From positions 1,674,001 through 1,738,000 of the forward strand of contig CAVTIR010000013.1 of the NCBI GenBank assembly GCA_963734665.1: 64,000 bases of DNA, in the 5' to 3' direction. Position numbers and translations under genes: made by a program. The DNA comes from Trebonia sp963734665. GTDB taxonomy: Bacteria > Actinomycetota > Actinomycetes > Streptosporangiales > Streptosporangiaceae. Of the stretch, positions 47,566 to 56,752 are shown one piece after another (positions within the stretch are counted from its first letter, which is position 1; the number at the start of each line of letters is the position of its first letter). The notes under the pieces were generated by a model that saw only the letters and a list, made by a program, of their open reading frames with translations, did no database searches and had not been told where the DNA came from.

Positions 47566-48531
47566 ATGACGCCCGCCGTGCCACAGAACCCGTCAAGCCC
47601 GCCGAGCCCGCTGGGGGCACCGAACCCGCCCGGCAGGTCGGTACCTGCTGTCGGGGGGGCCGGCGACGGCGACGCCAGCTTCTTCGGGTCCTTGTACGCC
47701 TGGCTCTACGACGTCGACCAGGACGGGAAGAGCCGCACGATGATGCCGGGGAACCGGCCGCTGGTGACCGCCGCCGGCGCGACCCTGCGCGTCTCCGCCG
47801 AAGGCGGCCAGAACACGCCGGCCGAGCGGTACCTGAAGGTGCCCAAGGCCGAAGGGATGGCGAGCGAGCCCGTCACCGTCATCCTGGACAAGCGGACCGG
47901 GTACTGGGTGATCCGCAACAGCGGCCACACGAACACCCTGAGGGTTCAGCAGTACGGGCTCGCCGCCACGCCGCTCTACCCCGGCGCCTCGATGCCGATG
48001 AGCGGCGAGGACGTCGCGGTGTGGATCCCCGTCGTGCCCACCCGGCCACGGGTCAACGACAAGAGCGAGGCCTTCCGCCTGCTCATCCTGGCCACGAAAG
48101 AGCCGCCCCAGCCAATCCGCAGCGGCGGGACCCTGCTGATCACGGTCCCGCGGCGCACCCTGACGAAATTCCAGCAGGAAGCCCTGATCGCCTTCTTCGG
48201 CGACCACCTCTCCTGGCCGCCGCTGCCCGCGCCGCACGTGCGGAAGCAGAGCGAGGTCGCGGACATCGCCGGGCGGTACCGCCTGGCGAAGGAGCAGAAC
48301 TGGGCACGGAACAGGCACGACGTCCTAACGGGCAGGGACGGGCTGTTCACCGCCGCCGACTGGTACCCGAAGCTGGGCGGGAACGACCGGACCATCGGCG
48401 ACAACCTGGCCGCGTTCTACCGGCTCGTGGAGTTGCGCACGATCACGCGGGCGCGCGCCGAGCGCTGGGCCAAGAACCACGACGTCGAGCCTTACATCAT
48501 CTTTGACACCCACCTGGCGATTACGGGTTAA
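47566..48531 (+). CDS. FHA-like domain protein of unknown function
   Basis: A 321-aa protein not matched with certainty. A Pro-rich head (residues 1-30) precedes a region around 65-165 whose layout (LDKRTGYWVIRNSGHTNTLRVQQYG) recalls the end of an FHA fold. The phosphothreonine-binding GR and SxxH residues are not obvious. The C-terminal third (KFQQEALIAFFGDHL... SEVADIAGRYRL...NDRTIGDNLAAFYRLVELRTI) looks like a helical, perhaps DNA-binding, domain. A run-in of about 165 bp precedes it and the MarR gene is convergent. A link to Ser/Thr kinase signalling is only a guess. Confidence 0.5.
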   Translation: MTPAVPQNPSSPPSPLGAPNPPGRSVPAVGGAGDGDASFFGSLYAWLYDVDQDGKSRTMMPGNRPLVTAAGATLRVSAEGGQNTPAERYLKVPKAEGMASEPVTVILDKRTGYWVIRNSGHTNTLRVQQYGLAATPLYPGASMPMSGEDVAVWIPVVPTRPRVNDKSEAFRLLILATKEPPQPIRSGGTLLITVPRRTLTKFQQEALIAFFGDHLSWPPLPAPHVRKQSEVADIAGRYRLAKEQNWARNRHDVLTGRDGLFTAADWYPKLGGNDRTIGDNLAAFYRLVELRTITRARAERWAKNHDVEPYIIFDTHLAITG

Positions 48532-48641
48532 CTTGCCCAGGGGTTTCCCGCCCCTTTTTCAGGGCCTCTATCAAGATCAAGCTCAAAGACAGGCGAGGTC
48601 CGAACGAGTACGTGTTTCACCTGGCCGGCGATCCATGACCG

Positions 48642-49121
48642 TTATTGACTTTGGTCTTGGCCTTCGCTGGTCGTCACCCCCTTGGCCGGCTTGGCTGGGG
48701 GTTTCAGGGCCTTGGCGAGGGTCTCCAGGTCGGGGACGGCCGCCAGGAGCGTGGCCGCCGTGTCCGGGGGGAGGCCGTGCAGGCAGTCGGAGAGGACCTG
48801 GGTACGCTGGGCGCGGACCCGGTCGTGGATCCGCGCGCCTTCCGGCGTGACCGCGACGCGGGCCGCGCGGAGGTCGCCGGGGTCTTGCATGCGGCGGATG
48901 AGGCCGCGCTCGTCCAGGGCCTTGACGACGCGGGACAGCATGGTCGGGTTCAGGCCCTCGAGCTCGGTCAGCTCGGTCAGGCCCAGGGGCCCGCGGACGT
49001 GGACCAGGCCAAGGACGGAGTACTGCGTCGGGGTGAGGTCCTCGCCCGTGGACGTGTCGTTGAGCATGCGGGCGAGCCTGGGGATGACCCCGCGCAGCCG
49101 GGCCACGAGTTCGGTGTCCAT
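48642..49121 (-). CDS. MarR-family repressor
   Basis: A 159-aa MarR protein. The ATG at 49121 is preceded by CGGAG; a TTG start at 49139 would add six residues. The winged helix contains LTELTELEGLNPTMLSRVVKALDERGLI, and the wing is DPGDLRAARVAVT. It is divergent from a DHA2-type drug exporter, with a perfect 16-bp palindrome in the gap, the classic MarR-efflux arrangement. The C-terminal tail is Lys/Pro-rich. Confidence 0.87.
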   Translation of the reverse strand: MDTELVARLRGVIPRLARMLNDTSTGEDLTPTQYSVLGLVHVRGPLGLTELTELEGLNPTMLSRVVKALDERGLIRRMQDPGDLRAARVAVTPEGARIHDRVRAQRTQVLSDCLHGLPPDTAATLLAAVPDLETLAKALKPPAKPAKGVTTSEGQDQSQ

Positions 49122-49145
49122 CACGTTCTCCGGATTCAACTTGAA

Positions 49146-49161
49146 TGCTTGCTAGCAAGCA
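49146..49161. promoter_or_regulatory. MarR operator, 16-bp perfect palindrome
   Basis: TGCTTGCTAGCAAGCA lies between the MarR start (49121, minus) and the exporter start (49178, plus). It probably overlaps both promoters and lets MarR repress both genes. Confidence 0.75.
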
Positions 49162-49177
49162 ACTAATCTTAAGGCCT

Positions 49178-50629
49178 GTGAGTGTCGCCCGAGATATCGC
49201 CAAGAACAGTCAGCCACCCGATTCCGCTTCCGGGAGCGGGGAGCCGAAGGACCGGCGCAAGCTGATCTTCGCGATCGTCTCCATCGGGCTGTTCATGGCC
49301 TCGGTCGACCAGACCATTGTGGCGACCGCGCTGCCCGCGATCGAGAAGGAACTGCACGCCACCATCAACTGGAGCGGCTGGACGATCTCGATCTACGCGC
49401 TCGGCCAGGTCATCGCCATGCCGATGGCCGGGAAGATCAGCGACATGTACGGCCGCAAGAAGGTCTTCATGGTCTCGGCGGCGGTCTTCACCCTCTCCTC
49501 GCTGTGCTGCGGGTTCGCGCCGAACATCGCGGTGCTGCTGCTCGCGCGGTTCATCCAGGCCCTCGGCGGCGGGGCGTTCATGCCGTCGGCGACCGGGATC
49601 GTGTCCGATCACTTCGGCGAGCAGCGGGACCGAGCCGTGGGAATGTTCACGTCCATCTTCCCGATTGGCGGCATCGTCGGGCCCATCCTCGGCGGGGTGT
49701 TCGTCAGCTACTGGTCCTGGCGGGGGATCTTCCTCGTTAACGTGCCGATTGGCTTCGTGCTGATTCTCCTGACCGCCCGGTTCATTCCCTCTTCGGCTCT
49801 CCGGCCATCCTCGGGTATCGACCTTCGCGGCATTCTAATGCTCGCGGTGCTGATCCTTACAGGGATGTTCGGCATTACCTACCTGGGGAGCGGTTCCGTT
49901 CCGCTCTACAGCCCGGTCTTCCTCGGCTGCCTGGCCTGTGCTGTTGTTCTTGCGGCGGCGTTCCTGCGGCACTCACGGACCTCCGCGGCGCCGTTCGTGC
50001 CTTACCAGTTGCTGCGCGGGCGCGGGTTCGGGATCATGAACCTGATCAACTACCTGTACGGGGCGGCGGCGCTCGGATTCGCCGCGCTCGTACCGCTCTA
50101 CGCCACCGACCGGTACGGGCTCTCGGCGCTCGCCTCGGGGACGCTGCTCACCGCGCGGGCGGTCGGGATGATCGCGGTCGCGGGGGTGGCGGCGATGGCG
50201 CTGCGGCGGACCGGGTACCGCTGGCCGATGGTGATCGGATTCGTGGTGCTGGCCCTCGGGCTGGTTCTGCTCGCGCTCTCCGCGCCGTTCTCCCCCTATT
50301 TGTGGCTGGCCATCGGGGCGGCGTTCACCGGGCTCGGGATGGGGCTGTCCGTACCCGCTTCCAACAACGCCAGCCTGCAGCTGGCACCCGACCAGGTGGC
50401 CGCCGTCGCCGGGCTGCGCGGGATGTTCCGGCAGTCAGGGGCGATCACGGCGGTCTCGGTGACCACGGCGGTGATCGCGCGCAGCGCGGGCGCCGCCGCG
50501 GCGGCCGGCACCGCGTCCAGCGCCACGGCCGGCGCTGTCCAGGCGCACGTGTTCCTGGTGTTCGCCGCCATCCTCGTGCTCACGGTGCCGCTGGTCCGCC
50601 TGGTGCCGGAACATCACGGGAGCTGGTAG
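49178..50629 (+). CDS. DHA2-family MFS multidrug exporter (EmrB/QacA-like)
   Basis: About 483 aa with 14 predicted helices. I choose GTG at 49178 because the frame's earlier start (49145) would put the coding region over the operator. Motifs: ASVDQTIVATALPAIEKEL (helix 1, motif D1), GKISDMYGRKKVF (motif A) and ARFIQALGGGAFMPSATGIV with GGVFVSYWSWRGIFLVNVPIG (motif C region). It belongs to the H+-coupled drug exporters regulated by MarR. Substrates are unknown. Confidence 0.87.
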   Translation: MSVARDIAKNSQPPDSASGSGEPKDRRKLIFAIVSIGLFMASVDQTIVATALPAIEKELHATINWSGWTISIYALGQVIAMPMAGKISDMYGRKKVFMVSAAVFTLSSLCCGFAPNIAVLLLARFIQALGGGAFMPSATGIVSDHFGEQRDRAVGMFTSIFPIGGIVGPILGGVFVSYWSWRGIFLVNVPIGFVLILLTARFIPSSALRPSSGIDLRGILMLAVLILTGMFGITYLGSGSVPLYSPVFLGCLACAVVLAAAFLRHSRTSAAPFVPYQLLRGRGFGIMNLINYLYGAAALGFAALVPLYATDRYGLSALASGTLLTARAVGMIAVAGVAAMALRRTGYRWPMVIGFVVLALGLVLLALSAPFSPYLWLAIGAAFTGLGMGLSVPASNNASLQLAPDQVAAVAGLRGMFRQSGAITAVSVTTAVIARSAGAAAAAGTASSATAGAVQAHVFLVFAAILVLTVPLVRLVPEHHGSW

Positions 50630-50759
50630 GCGCCTCAGGCTGAAAGAGCCCGCTCTACGCCTTGCCCGACGTAGGTCCAGCACCCAGCACAACTAGTGCC
50701 AACGCGGCCCAATTGCGTTGCGGCCTTGCCGTGGATGGCCGAAGGTGGTCGGCTGGAGA

Positions 50760-50879
50760 GGTGTCAAGGTCGCCGTCACCTCGACCACGCGCGAAGGTAA
50801 CGCCACGGTGGAAGTCGCCAGGCGCCAGCCCGACGGCACATGGCTCTGGATGATCGGTCAGCCGAACGTCATGGGCTGA
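50760..50879 (+). pseudogene. NTF2/SnoaL/DUF4440-like C-terminal remnant
   Basis: A frame ending at TGA 50877-50879 reads GVKVAVTSTTREGNATVEVA and RRQPDGTWLWMIGQPNVMG. The R-x-x-DG-x-W-x-x-x-I-x-x-P pattern is the last strand of DUF4440/SnoaL-like NTF2 folds. No preceding domain or start codon is present. Confidence 0.4.
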
Positions 50880-50900
50880 AGTCGGCGGGGTGGGGACGTT

Positions 50901-51816
50901 ATGGCAGGAGTTCCGGAAGGCGTTGGGCTTCAGGAGAAAGTGGCGGCCTTCTGCGTTGCCAGTGTGCGGGACTGGACCGGGGCGGCCCCGGCGATGCTCG
51001 CCGAAGCGCCTGAGATCGCCGGGTACAGCTTCGCCACCGCGCTCTTGCTTGGGGATGCTGACCGGGTGCGCGCGGAGGTTGAGCGGGATCCTGCCGCGGC
51101 GACGCGGCGCGATCCCGTGACCGGGTGGACGCCCTTGCACGCCGTGTGCGCCTCCCGCCGAGGTCATCGACCTCCTGGTCGGCCATGGAGCCGACCCGAC
51201 GCTGCCGGGACCCGACGGGCATACGGCTGCCTGGCTGGCGACCGTCAGGGGACGGACCGACCTTGACGGACTCCTCGGTGCCCGCAGCGGTGTCACGGAC
51301 ACTGCCCGGTTCGCCGGGGCCTGCATGCGCGCCGACCGGGATACCGCCGCCGGCCTGGCCGCGGCGGATCCCGGCCTGGTGAGCCGCATGGAAGACGGCG
51401 AGCTTGCCGCGCTGGTGCACGCCGCTGAAGCGGGCGACGAGACCGCCGTCGCGCTCATGCTTGACCTTGGGTTCCCGGTTGGGGCCCAGCGCCCCGAGGA
51501 CGGTGGCACTGCGCTACACGCCGCCGCCTATGCGGGGAGCGCGCCGGTGGTGCGGCTCCTCATCGGTCGTGGGGCCAACCTTGAGGCGCTCGACGGGCAG
51601 TGGGAGAGCACGCCGCTCGACTGGGCGATTGTCGGAAGCGGGTACTGGCCGACGAGCGCACCCAGCCCCAACTGGGTCGCTACGGTGCGGGTCCTCGTCG
51701 AAGCCGGAGCGTCAACCGAGGACCTCTCCCTCTCGCCCGACAGCCCGAAGCCGCCGTCCCCCGAGGTCGCCGGCCTGCTCCGCTCGTATGGCAGCGGCCG
51801 CGCGGGGGCCTGCTAG
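50901..51816 (+). pseudogene. ankyrin-repeat protein with internal frameshift
   Basis: The first 80 codons (MAGVPEGVGLQEKVAAFCVA ... TGWTPLHAVCAS) read in one frame. Near 51,155 the frame changes and continues EVIDLLVGHGADPTLPGPDG, then DGGTALHAAAYAGSAPVVRL and LLIGRGANLEALDGQWESTP, to the stop at 51816. These are ankyrin units (G-x-T-x-LH-x-A, LL-x-x-GA-x). The break falls where relatives usually have a longer loop, so a small deletion is likely. Ankyrin proteins mediate protein contacts; no partner is suggested here. Confidence 0.6.
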
Positions 51817-51890
51817 GGCCTCGGTGGCTGCGGCCCCGTCAGAGCCGGACGCCGCCCCATGGCCTATCCCGTCCTGCACGCGCTGCCGGC

Positions 51891-52760
51891 GCGGTCCGGG
51901 AGGCCGTCCTGAACGGAGTGGTGCACCGGGACTGGGTGCCGCATGATCCGGTGGAGGTGACCTGGATCGACGAGGACTCGGCCCTGCAGGTCATCAGCCC
52001 TGGCGGCTTCACCGGCGGAGTCACTGCAGCGAACGTGCTGACGCAGCGGCACGCCCGGCACCCCGCACTGGCGGACCTCTGCCGGGCGCTGCACCTGGTT
52101 GAGAAGCAGGGGCTTGGCGTGGACCGGATGTACCGGGACATGGTCGTCCTCGGGCACAGGCCGCCGTTGATCGTCGAGGAGCCGGGCCTGAGGGTGCGCG
52201 TCCGGCTGGTTGGCGGCCAGCCGGTCGTACCCGTCGTCAACTTGATGTCGACGATCCGGCCAGAACCACGGCAGCGGGACGTCCGGGTCGCACTGATCGT
52301 CCATACCCTGCTGCACCAGCCGTTCACGACCGCGAAGCGGCTGACCAGCATCCTGCAGCGTGACATCCCGGAGGCCGAAGAAGCCCTTGAGACGGCAGCT
52401 GACTGCCTGACCGGCACCCAGCCCCTGCTCGTCAGGTACAAGGATGTGTGGACGCTGGCCTGGGAAGCGGTGTCGGCCGCCATGCGCAGAACCGACCGAC
52501 AGGACTTTCACCAGCGAGGAGTGCTGGCGTATATCAGGCCCGACATCGACGTGGCCGAGCTGATCGCGCGCGACTGGCTGGCTGGCTGACCACGACCGCT
52601 ATACATCGGGTGATCATGCAGCCCTAACCGGCTTGACGGTCGCCGGTGCCCGTAGCCAGTTGGAGCGGCTGGAGCAAGCCGGCGTCCTCGTCCGGGGTCC
52701 GGGCAGCGGCCGCAGCGCCCATTTCATCGCCGGACCCGCACTCGAGTTATCCGTGGAAGA
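51891..52760 (+). pseudogene. ATP-binding RecG/AlbA_2-like regulator, 5' truncated and frameshifted
   Basis: AVREAVLNGVVHRDW, then SPGGFTGGVTAANVLTQRHA and LVEKQGLGVDRMYRDMVVLG are signatures of the HATPase_c_4 half of 'RecG-like' transcriptional regulators. The frame stops at 52589 (TGA), but a different frame continues ALTGLTVAGARSQLERLEQA and GVLVRGPGSGRSAHFI, the expected C-terminal winged helix. The N-terminal AlbA_2 domain is lost, upstream sequence being ankyrin coding. It is a clear relic. Confidence 0.55.
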
Positions 52761-52909
52761 TCGATCAGCAGGCGCTCCACGAGCGTCTTCGCGTCCGCGT
52801 TATCGAGCACGAAATTCAGCAGCCCCAGTATTATGATCGCGACCGGCTCGCTGAAGTCGAGCGTTCTCGCCGTGGCCTGCAAAAAGTGGCGGTTGGCGAC
52901 CGATGGCAT
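52724..52909 (-). pseudogene. SAM-dependent methyltransferase (PF04672-like) fragment
   Basis: The minus-strand frame reads LDFSEPVAIIILGLLNFVLD and NADAKTLVERLLIDLP. This matches the core strand and helix of the actinobacterial S-adenosyl methyltransferase family (LDFSRPVAV-x-x-x-x-LHF-x-x-D-x-x-P). The SAM-binding N-terminus and the end are absent. It overlaps the tail of the RecG-like relic on the other strand. Confidence 0.45.
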
Positions 52910-52925
52910 TTGGGATGCTGGGGCT

Positions 52926-53129
52926 ATGAGTTCACCGCCTGATGGGCTGCCTGTTTACCGAGTGCTGACCGGGCCCGATGATGCCGCTTTCTGTCATCGG
53001 GTTAGTGAGGCCATCGCGCTTGGCTATCGGCTGCACGGGGGACCTGCGCTGACGTTCAACGGCGAGCGGGTGATCGTCGCGCAGGCGCTGGTGTGGCCAG
53101 GGTATGGCGACGTGCCTCCTCTCGGCTAG
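52926..53129 (+). CDS. DUF1737 domain protein, 67 aa
   Basis: A compact protein starting MSSPPDGLPVYRVLTGPDD, with FCHRVSEAIALGYRLHGGPA and QALVWPGYG. These are the DUF1737 signature residues over the full domain length, so this gene seems intact. The start ATG at 52926 lies inside a longer frame whose upstream part belongs to the relics. Its function is unknown. It sits alone among remnants. Confidence 0.72.
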   Translation: MSSPPDGLPVYRVLTGPDDAAFCHRVSEAIALGYRLHGGPALTFNGERVIVAQALVWPGYGDVPPLG

Positions 53130-53451
53130 CCGTCGTTATCTGGGCTGAAGTGCCAAGCGCGCAGGTCGGCGCGGACGTTGAGGGAACCGGTAAAAATCGG
53201 GCAGCCTAGGCCGCGACGATAGTGGATGTTCTTGCACACGGGAGGGGTGCAGAAATGTCCACTGTCTGTCCGGCTGGCGGTCGAGTCAGCCGGGATGTCG
53301 GTGGATGACGTGGAACGGCAACCGTCTTCGCTTACCCGGTCCCTGACTGCCCTGTCCCAGGTCAGCCTGTCCAGCCGCCGCGCACGTGGGGCAGGAGGCC
53401 AGTCGATGCGGCCGCCGGCCCGTCTCGGCTGACCTCCTGCGGGCAACGATG
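53130..53451. other. 322-bp stretch without a gene
   Basis: No frame on either strand shows a recognisable domain. It lies downstream of both the DUF1737 gene and the convergent SRPBCC gene, so it would hold their terminators, but no strong hairpin was seen. Confidence 0.5.
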
Positions 53452-53967
53452 TCACTGCGCGAGAGTTTTTCCGGTCTCCAGCAGGGACTTGAGATCGCTG
53501 AGGATCCAGCTCCAGCCGCCGCCACCGCCCTCGGCTTCACTCGATCCGTTGACCAGCGCCGCCAGCTTCGGCGCGCCCCCGAGTTCGTGGACGACCGTGA
53601 GCTTGGTACCGCCGCTTCCCGCTTCGATCTCGTAGCTGAGGCGGGTGAAGCCCTCCTTGGCCACGTCGGGGTCCATCAGCATGCGCCACGACAGGACGAG
53701 CCTGCGGGGCGGATCCGCCTCAATGACCTTTCCGTCGATGATCACGTCAGGGATCTGGAAACCCTGCTCGGCTCCTGCCGCCGTCATCGCTTCGCTCGGA
53801 TGGGTCTGGAACTCGGCCCCCGGACGCAGGTCGAACTGTGTGCGCCCGCCGTAGCCGTACCGGTCTGTCCACTCGGGCTTGGTGATCGCCTCCCAGACCC
53901 TTTCGGGCGTTGCCTTGATGTACACCTGGTAGACCTGCGTGGTCGATGGAGACTGTGTACTGGTCAT
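53452..53967 (-). CDS. SRPBCC/AHSA1-family protein
   Basis: A 171-aa protein. The ATG at 53967 has GGAGAAGGA upstream. It has the START/Bet v1-like fold of AHSA1 proteins: VYQVYIKATPERVWEAITKP, DPPRRLVLSWRML and GTKLTVVHELGG. A Gly-rich turn (EAEGGGGGWSWIL) precedes the last helix. The ATG overlaps the TGA of the upstream ArsR gene, the usual ArsR-AHSA1 pair of actinobacteria. It probably binds a small hydrophobic ligand; the physiological role is unclear. Confidence 0.82.
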   Translation of the reverse strand: MTSTQSPSTTQVYQVYIKATPERVWEAITKPEWTDRYGYGGRTQFDLRPGAEFQTHPSEAMTAAGAEQGFQIPDVIIDGKVIEADPPRRLVLSWRMLMDPDVAKEGFTRLSYEIEAGSGGTKLTVVHELGGAPKLAALVNGSSEAEGGGGGWSWILSDLKSLLETGKTLAQ

Positions 53968-54284
53968 GGTTCCTTCTCCAGATCTGTCTTGAGTGTGACC
54001 AGTGCCGACAGCTGGCGTTCGGTGTACTTGTCGATCCACCGGTCGTGGATCAGCCGGATCGGCACTGGATTGAGGAAGTGAAGCTTCTCCCTGCCGGATT
54101 TGCGCGAGATCACGAGCCCGGCCTCTTCGAGCAGGCGCAGGTGCTTCATGACGCCGAAACGCGTCATCTCCAGCCCCGACTCGAGCTCGGTGAGCGTGCG
54201 GCCGTCACGGGCGAACAGCAAGTCGAGCAGGAAACGACGTGTCGGGTCGGCTAGCGCCTTGAACACCCGGTCCTCGTCATCCAC
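53964..54284 (-). CDS. ArsR-family transcriptional regulator
   Basis: A 106-aa single-domain winged helix: VFKALADPTRRFLLDLLFAR, LTELESGLEMTRFGVMKHLR and LLEEAGLVISRKSGREKLHF. It lacks the ELCVCDL metal site. Its stop overlaps the start of the SRPBCC gene. An inverted repeat 12 nt upstream is the likely operator. Such pairs are usually autoregulated. Confidence 0.85.
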   Translation of the reverse strand: MDDEDRVFKALADPTRRFLLDLLFARDGRTLTELESGLEMTRFGVMKHLRLLEEAGLVISRKSGREKLHFLNPVPIRLIHDRWIDKYTERQLSALVTLKTDLEKEP

Positions 54285-54295
54285 GATTCGAGAAT

Positions 54296-54315
54296 AGGTG
54301 ACTAAATGGTCACCT
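54296..54315. promoter_or_regulatory. ArsR operator
   Basis: AGGTGAC-TAAATG-GTCACCT, perfect 7-bp arms, begins 12 nt upstream of the ArsR ATG at 54284, so it overlaps the promoter or leader. Confidence 0.6.
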
Positions 54316-54502
54316 GTCTAGCCTGTTGTTCATGCAGGCTTCAGTTGCCGATCCCCAGGGCCGGACTCGCAGCGGCAACAGCTGCAGCACACCCAGTGGA
54401 ATCACCGGGTCAGCCCCGAAGGACTTCGAACGCTGACCACTTAGGGCCAGTACTGACGGGTAGCTGTGGCGATTTGCACCCTTTACGGAACGCGGAGTGG
54501 CC

Positions 54503-55756
54503 CTAAGTTCGGACGGCGGGGTGCGGGTGCGGGGCATCCCCCGCCGACTCCGCGTGGGCGGCGGGCCAGGCGATCGCCTGACCGGTGGACGGGTCGAAGA
54601 AGTACAGCCGGCTGAAGTCGACGCGGAGCGTGACGCGGGCACCGGTGCGGACGTCCGCGCGAGGGTCGAGGCGGGCGACGCCGTTGTGGGCTGCGCCTGG
54701 CAGGCCGGCGTCGGGCTCGACGAGTGCCGTTGACCCGGTGCCGGTCGTCCCTCCGGCTGGGGCACCCACCGGGCCGCCCGCCGGGGTCGCGTCGACCGAG
54801 AAGAACGCGTGCAGCTCGCTCCCCAGGCGCTCGACCGCGCGGACGTCGGCGGTCAGCGCGCCGGAGGTGCCGGGCGCGCACGGGGTGAGGTCCTCGGGGC
54901 GGATGCCGACGATGACCGATTGGCCGGCGGTAACCGTGGCCCGTACCGAATCCGTTGCCAGGGGCTGGCCGAAGGCCAGGCGCTGCGACCCGAGGCACAG
55001 GCCGCCAGACTCATCCAGGCTCGCCTCGTACAGGTTCATCTCCGGTGAGCCGATGAACCTTGCGACGAACAGGTTCACCGGGCGGGTGTACAGCTCGCCC
55101 GGCGGCCCGTACTGCTGGAGCGCGCCGCCGTTCAGCACCGCGATCCTGTCCCCCATCGTCATCGCCTCGACCTGGTCGTGGGTGACGTAGAGGGTGGCCG
55201 CGCCGATCGACTTGTGCACCCGCAGCACCTCGGCGCGCATCCAGACGCGGAGCTTCGCGTCCAGGTTGGACAGCGGCTCGTCCATGAGGAAGACCTTCGG
55301 CTGGCGGACGATCGCGCGGCCCATCGCGACCCGCTGCCGCTGCCCGCCTGACAGGTGGCGCGGCTTGCGGCGCAGCAGCTCCGACAGGCCGAGTGCCGCG
55401 GCGGCCGCGCGGATCCTGCGGTCCCGTTCCGCCTTCGGCACGCCCGCGTTCTCCAGCGCGAAGCCGATGTTGTCGTAGACGGACAGGTGCGGGTAGAGCG
55501 CGTAGTTCTGGAAGACCATCGCGACGTTCCGCCGCCTTGGCGAGACGTCGTTGACCACCTGGCCGGCGATGCTGACCGTGCCCGACGTGACCGGCTCAAG
55601 GCCGGCGACCATGCGCAGCGCGGTGGTCTTGCCGCAGCCCGACGGGCCGACGAGCACCACGAACTCCCCGTCGGCGACGTCCAGGGTGAGCTGGTCGACG
55701 GCCGTCACGCCGCTGGCGAAGACCTTGGTGAGGGTATCCAGCTCGATGGCAGGCAT
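54503..55756 (-). CDS. ABC importer ATPase, MsmK/UgpC type
   Basis: A 417-aa CUT1 ATPase. The ATG at 55756 lies 8 nt after AGGAGG; the in-frame GTG at 55765 falls inside that site and is rejected. Walker A GPSGCGKT is at 37-44, signature LSGGQRQRVAMGRA, Walker B VFLMDEPLSNLD, and H-loop YVTHDQVEAMTMGD. The C-terminal OB/TOBE regulatory region carries an unusual Pro/Gly/Ala insert (TPAGGPVGAPAGGTTG). It is the last gene of the arabinoside operon. MsmK-type ATPases often energise several CUT1 importers, so it may also drive the one at 32886-36121, which has no ATPase. Confidence 0.9.
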   Translation of the reverse strand: MPAIELDTLTKVFASGVTAVDQLTLDVADGEFVVLVGPSGCGKTTALRMVAGLEPVTSGTVSIAGQVVNDVSPRRRNVAMVFQNYALYPHLSVYDNIGFALENAGVPKAERDRRIRAAAAALGLSELLRRKPRHLSGGQRQRVAMGRAIVRQPKVFLMDEPLSNLDAKLRVWMRAEVLRVHKSIGAATLYVTHDQVEAMTMGDRIAVLNGGALQQYGPPGELYTRPVNLFVARFIGSPEMNLYEASLDESGGLCLGSQRLAFGQPLATDSVRATVTAGQSVIVGIRPEDLTPCAPGTSGALTADVRAVERLGSELHAFFSVDATPAGGPVGAPAGGTTGTGSTALVEPDAGLPGAAHNGVARLDPRADVRTGARVTLRVDFSRLYFFDPSTGQAIAWPAAHAESAGDAPHPHPAVRT

Positions 55757-55768
55757 GGGGGTCACCTC

Positions 55769-56752
55769 CTAGTTAGCGATGCTGCCAAGGAGCATGCCGC
55801 CTCGCCAGTAGCGCTGCAGGATGAGGAACAAGGCGATGAGCGGGATGATCGTCACCAGGCCGCCCATCACGAGCATGGGGTACAGGTTGGCGTCGCCGCT
55901 GTTCACCGCCCGGCTCGACCACAGGCCCAGGCCCACGGTGAGCGGGTACTTGGTGTTGATGTTGAAGATCAGCAGCGGCAGGAAGTAGTTGTTCCAGGTC
56001 GTGACTACGTTGATCAGCAGCACGGTCAGCAACCCGGGCACCATGAGCGGCAGGGCGACGCGGAAGAAGATCCGCAGCTCCCCCGCGCCGTCGATCCGCG
56101 CTGCGTCCAGCAGCTCGCGCGGCACCGAGATGTCGATGTAGGTCCGCATCAGGTAGACGCCAATCGGGGAGACCACGCTCGGCAGCACGATGCCCCAGAT
56201 CGAGTTGATCAGGTGCGCCTTGGCGTAGGTCAGGTAGAGCGGGATGGCCAGGGCCGTGATCGGCACGAGCAGTGCGGCGATCATCACGTAGAAGACGACC
56301 TGGGAGCCGCGGAACCGGAAGCGGGCGAGCCCGTAGCCGGCGAGGGCCGACAGGGCGGTTGCCCCGCCGCCGCCGAGCACGGCGTACAGGGCGGTGTTGC
56401 CGAACCACTGGATGAACGTGCCGTACCCGTCGACGTTCTGGAAGAGCAGCCCGAACGTGTGGAAGAACTCAAACGGGCTCGCGAACCAGAAGCCGAACGT
56501 CTCGAAGATGTTTGCCTGGGTCTTCGTCGAGTTGATGAGGATCCACGCGATCGGGATCAGCGTGAAGATCGCGAACAGGAACGCGAGCGTGGTCAGCAGC
56601 GTGACGGTGCCGCGCCGCAGCCCGTACAGCTCGACCGGGATCTCGCTTTCGCGGGCGGCGAGCCGCTCCCGCCGCCGGCGCTGGCGGCGGGAATCGGGCG
56701 GCGCGACGCCAGTGCTGCCTGACGACGGGGGCGGCGCCGTGGCTACGGTCAT
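55769..56752 (-). CDS. ABC sugar permease, MalG type (arabinoside importer)
   Basis: A 327-aa permease. A long basic, Arg-rich N-terminal tail (residues 1-45) precedes six helices. The EAA loop is PRELLDAARIDGAGELRIFFRVALP. The ATG overlaps the stop of the MalF-type gene (ATGA), and a 12-nt gap leads to the ATPase. It forms the channel with the MalF-type partner. Confidence 0.87.
   Translation of the reverse strand: MTVATAPPPSSGSTGVAPPDSRRQRRRRERLAARESEIPVELYGLRRGTVTLLTTLAFLFAIFTLIPIAWILINSTKTQANIFETFGFWFASPFEFFHTFGLLFQNVDGYGTFIQWFGNTALYAVLGGGGATALSALAGYGLARFRFRGSQVVFYVMIAALLVPITALAIPLYLTYAKAHLINSIWGIVLPSVVSPIGVYLMRTYIDISVPRELLDAARIDGAGELRIFFRVALPLMVPGLLTVLLINVVTTWNNYFLPLLIFNINTKYPLTVGLGLWSSRAVNSGDANLYPMLVMGGLVTIIPLIALFLILQRYWRGGMLLGSIAN

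Noticed and set aside
55355..56722. 455-codon + strand frame opposite the ABC permease and ATPase
   Set aside because: Low-complexity Arg/Asp/Gly shadow; the minus strand encodes clear transporter genes.
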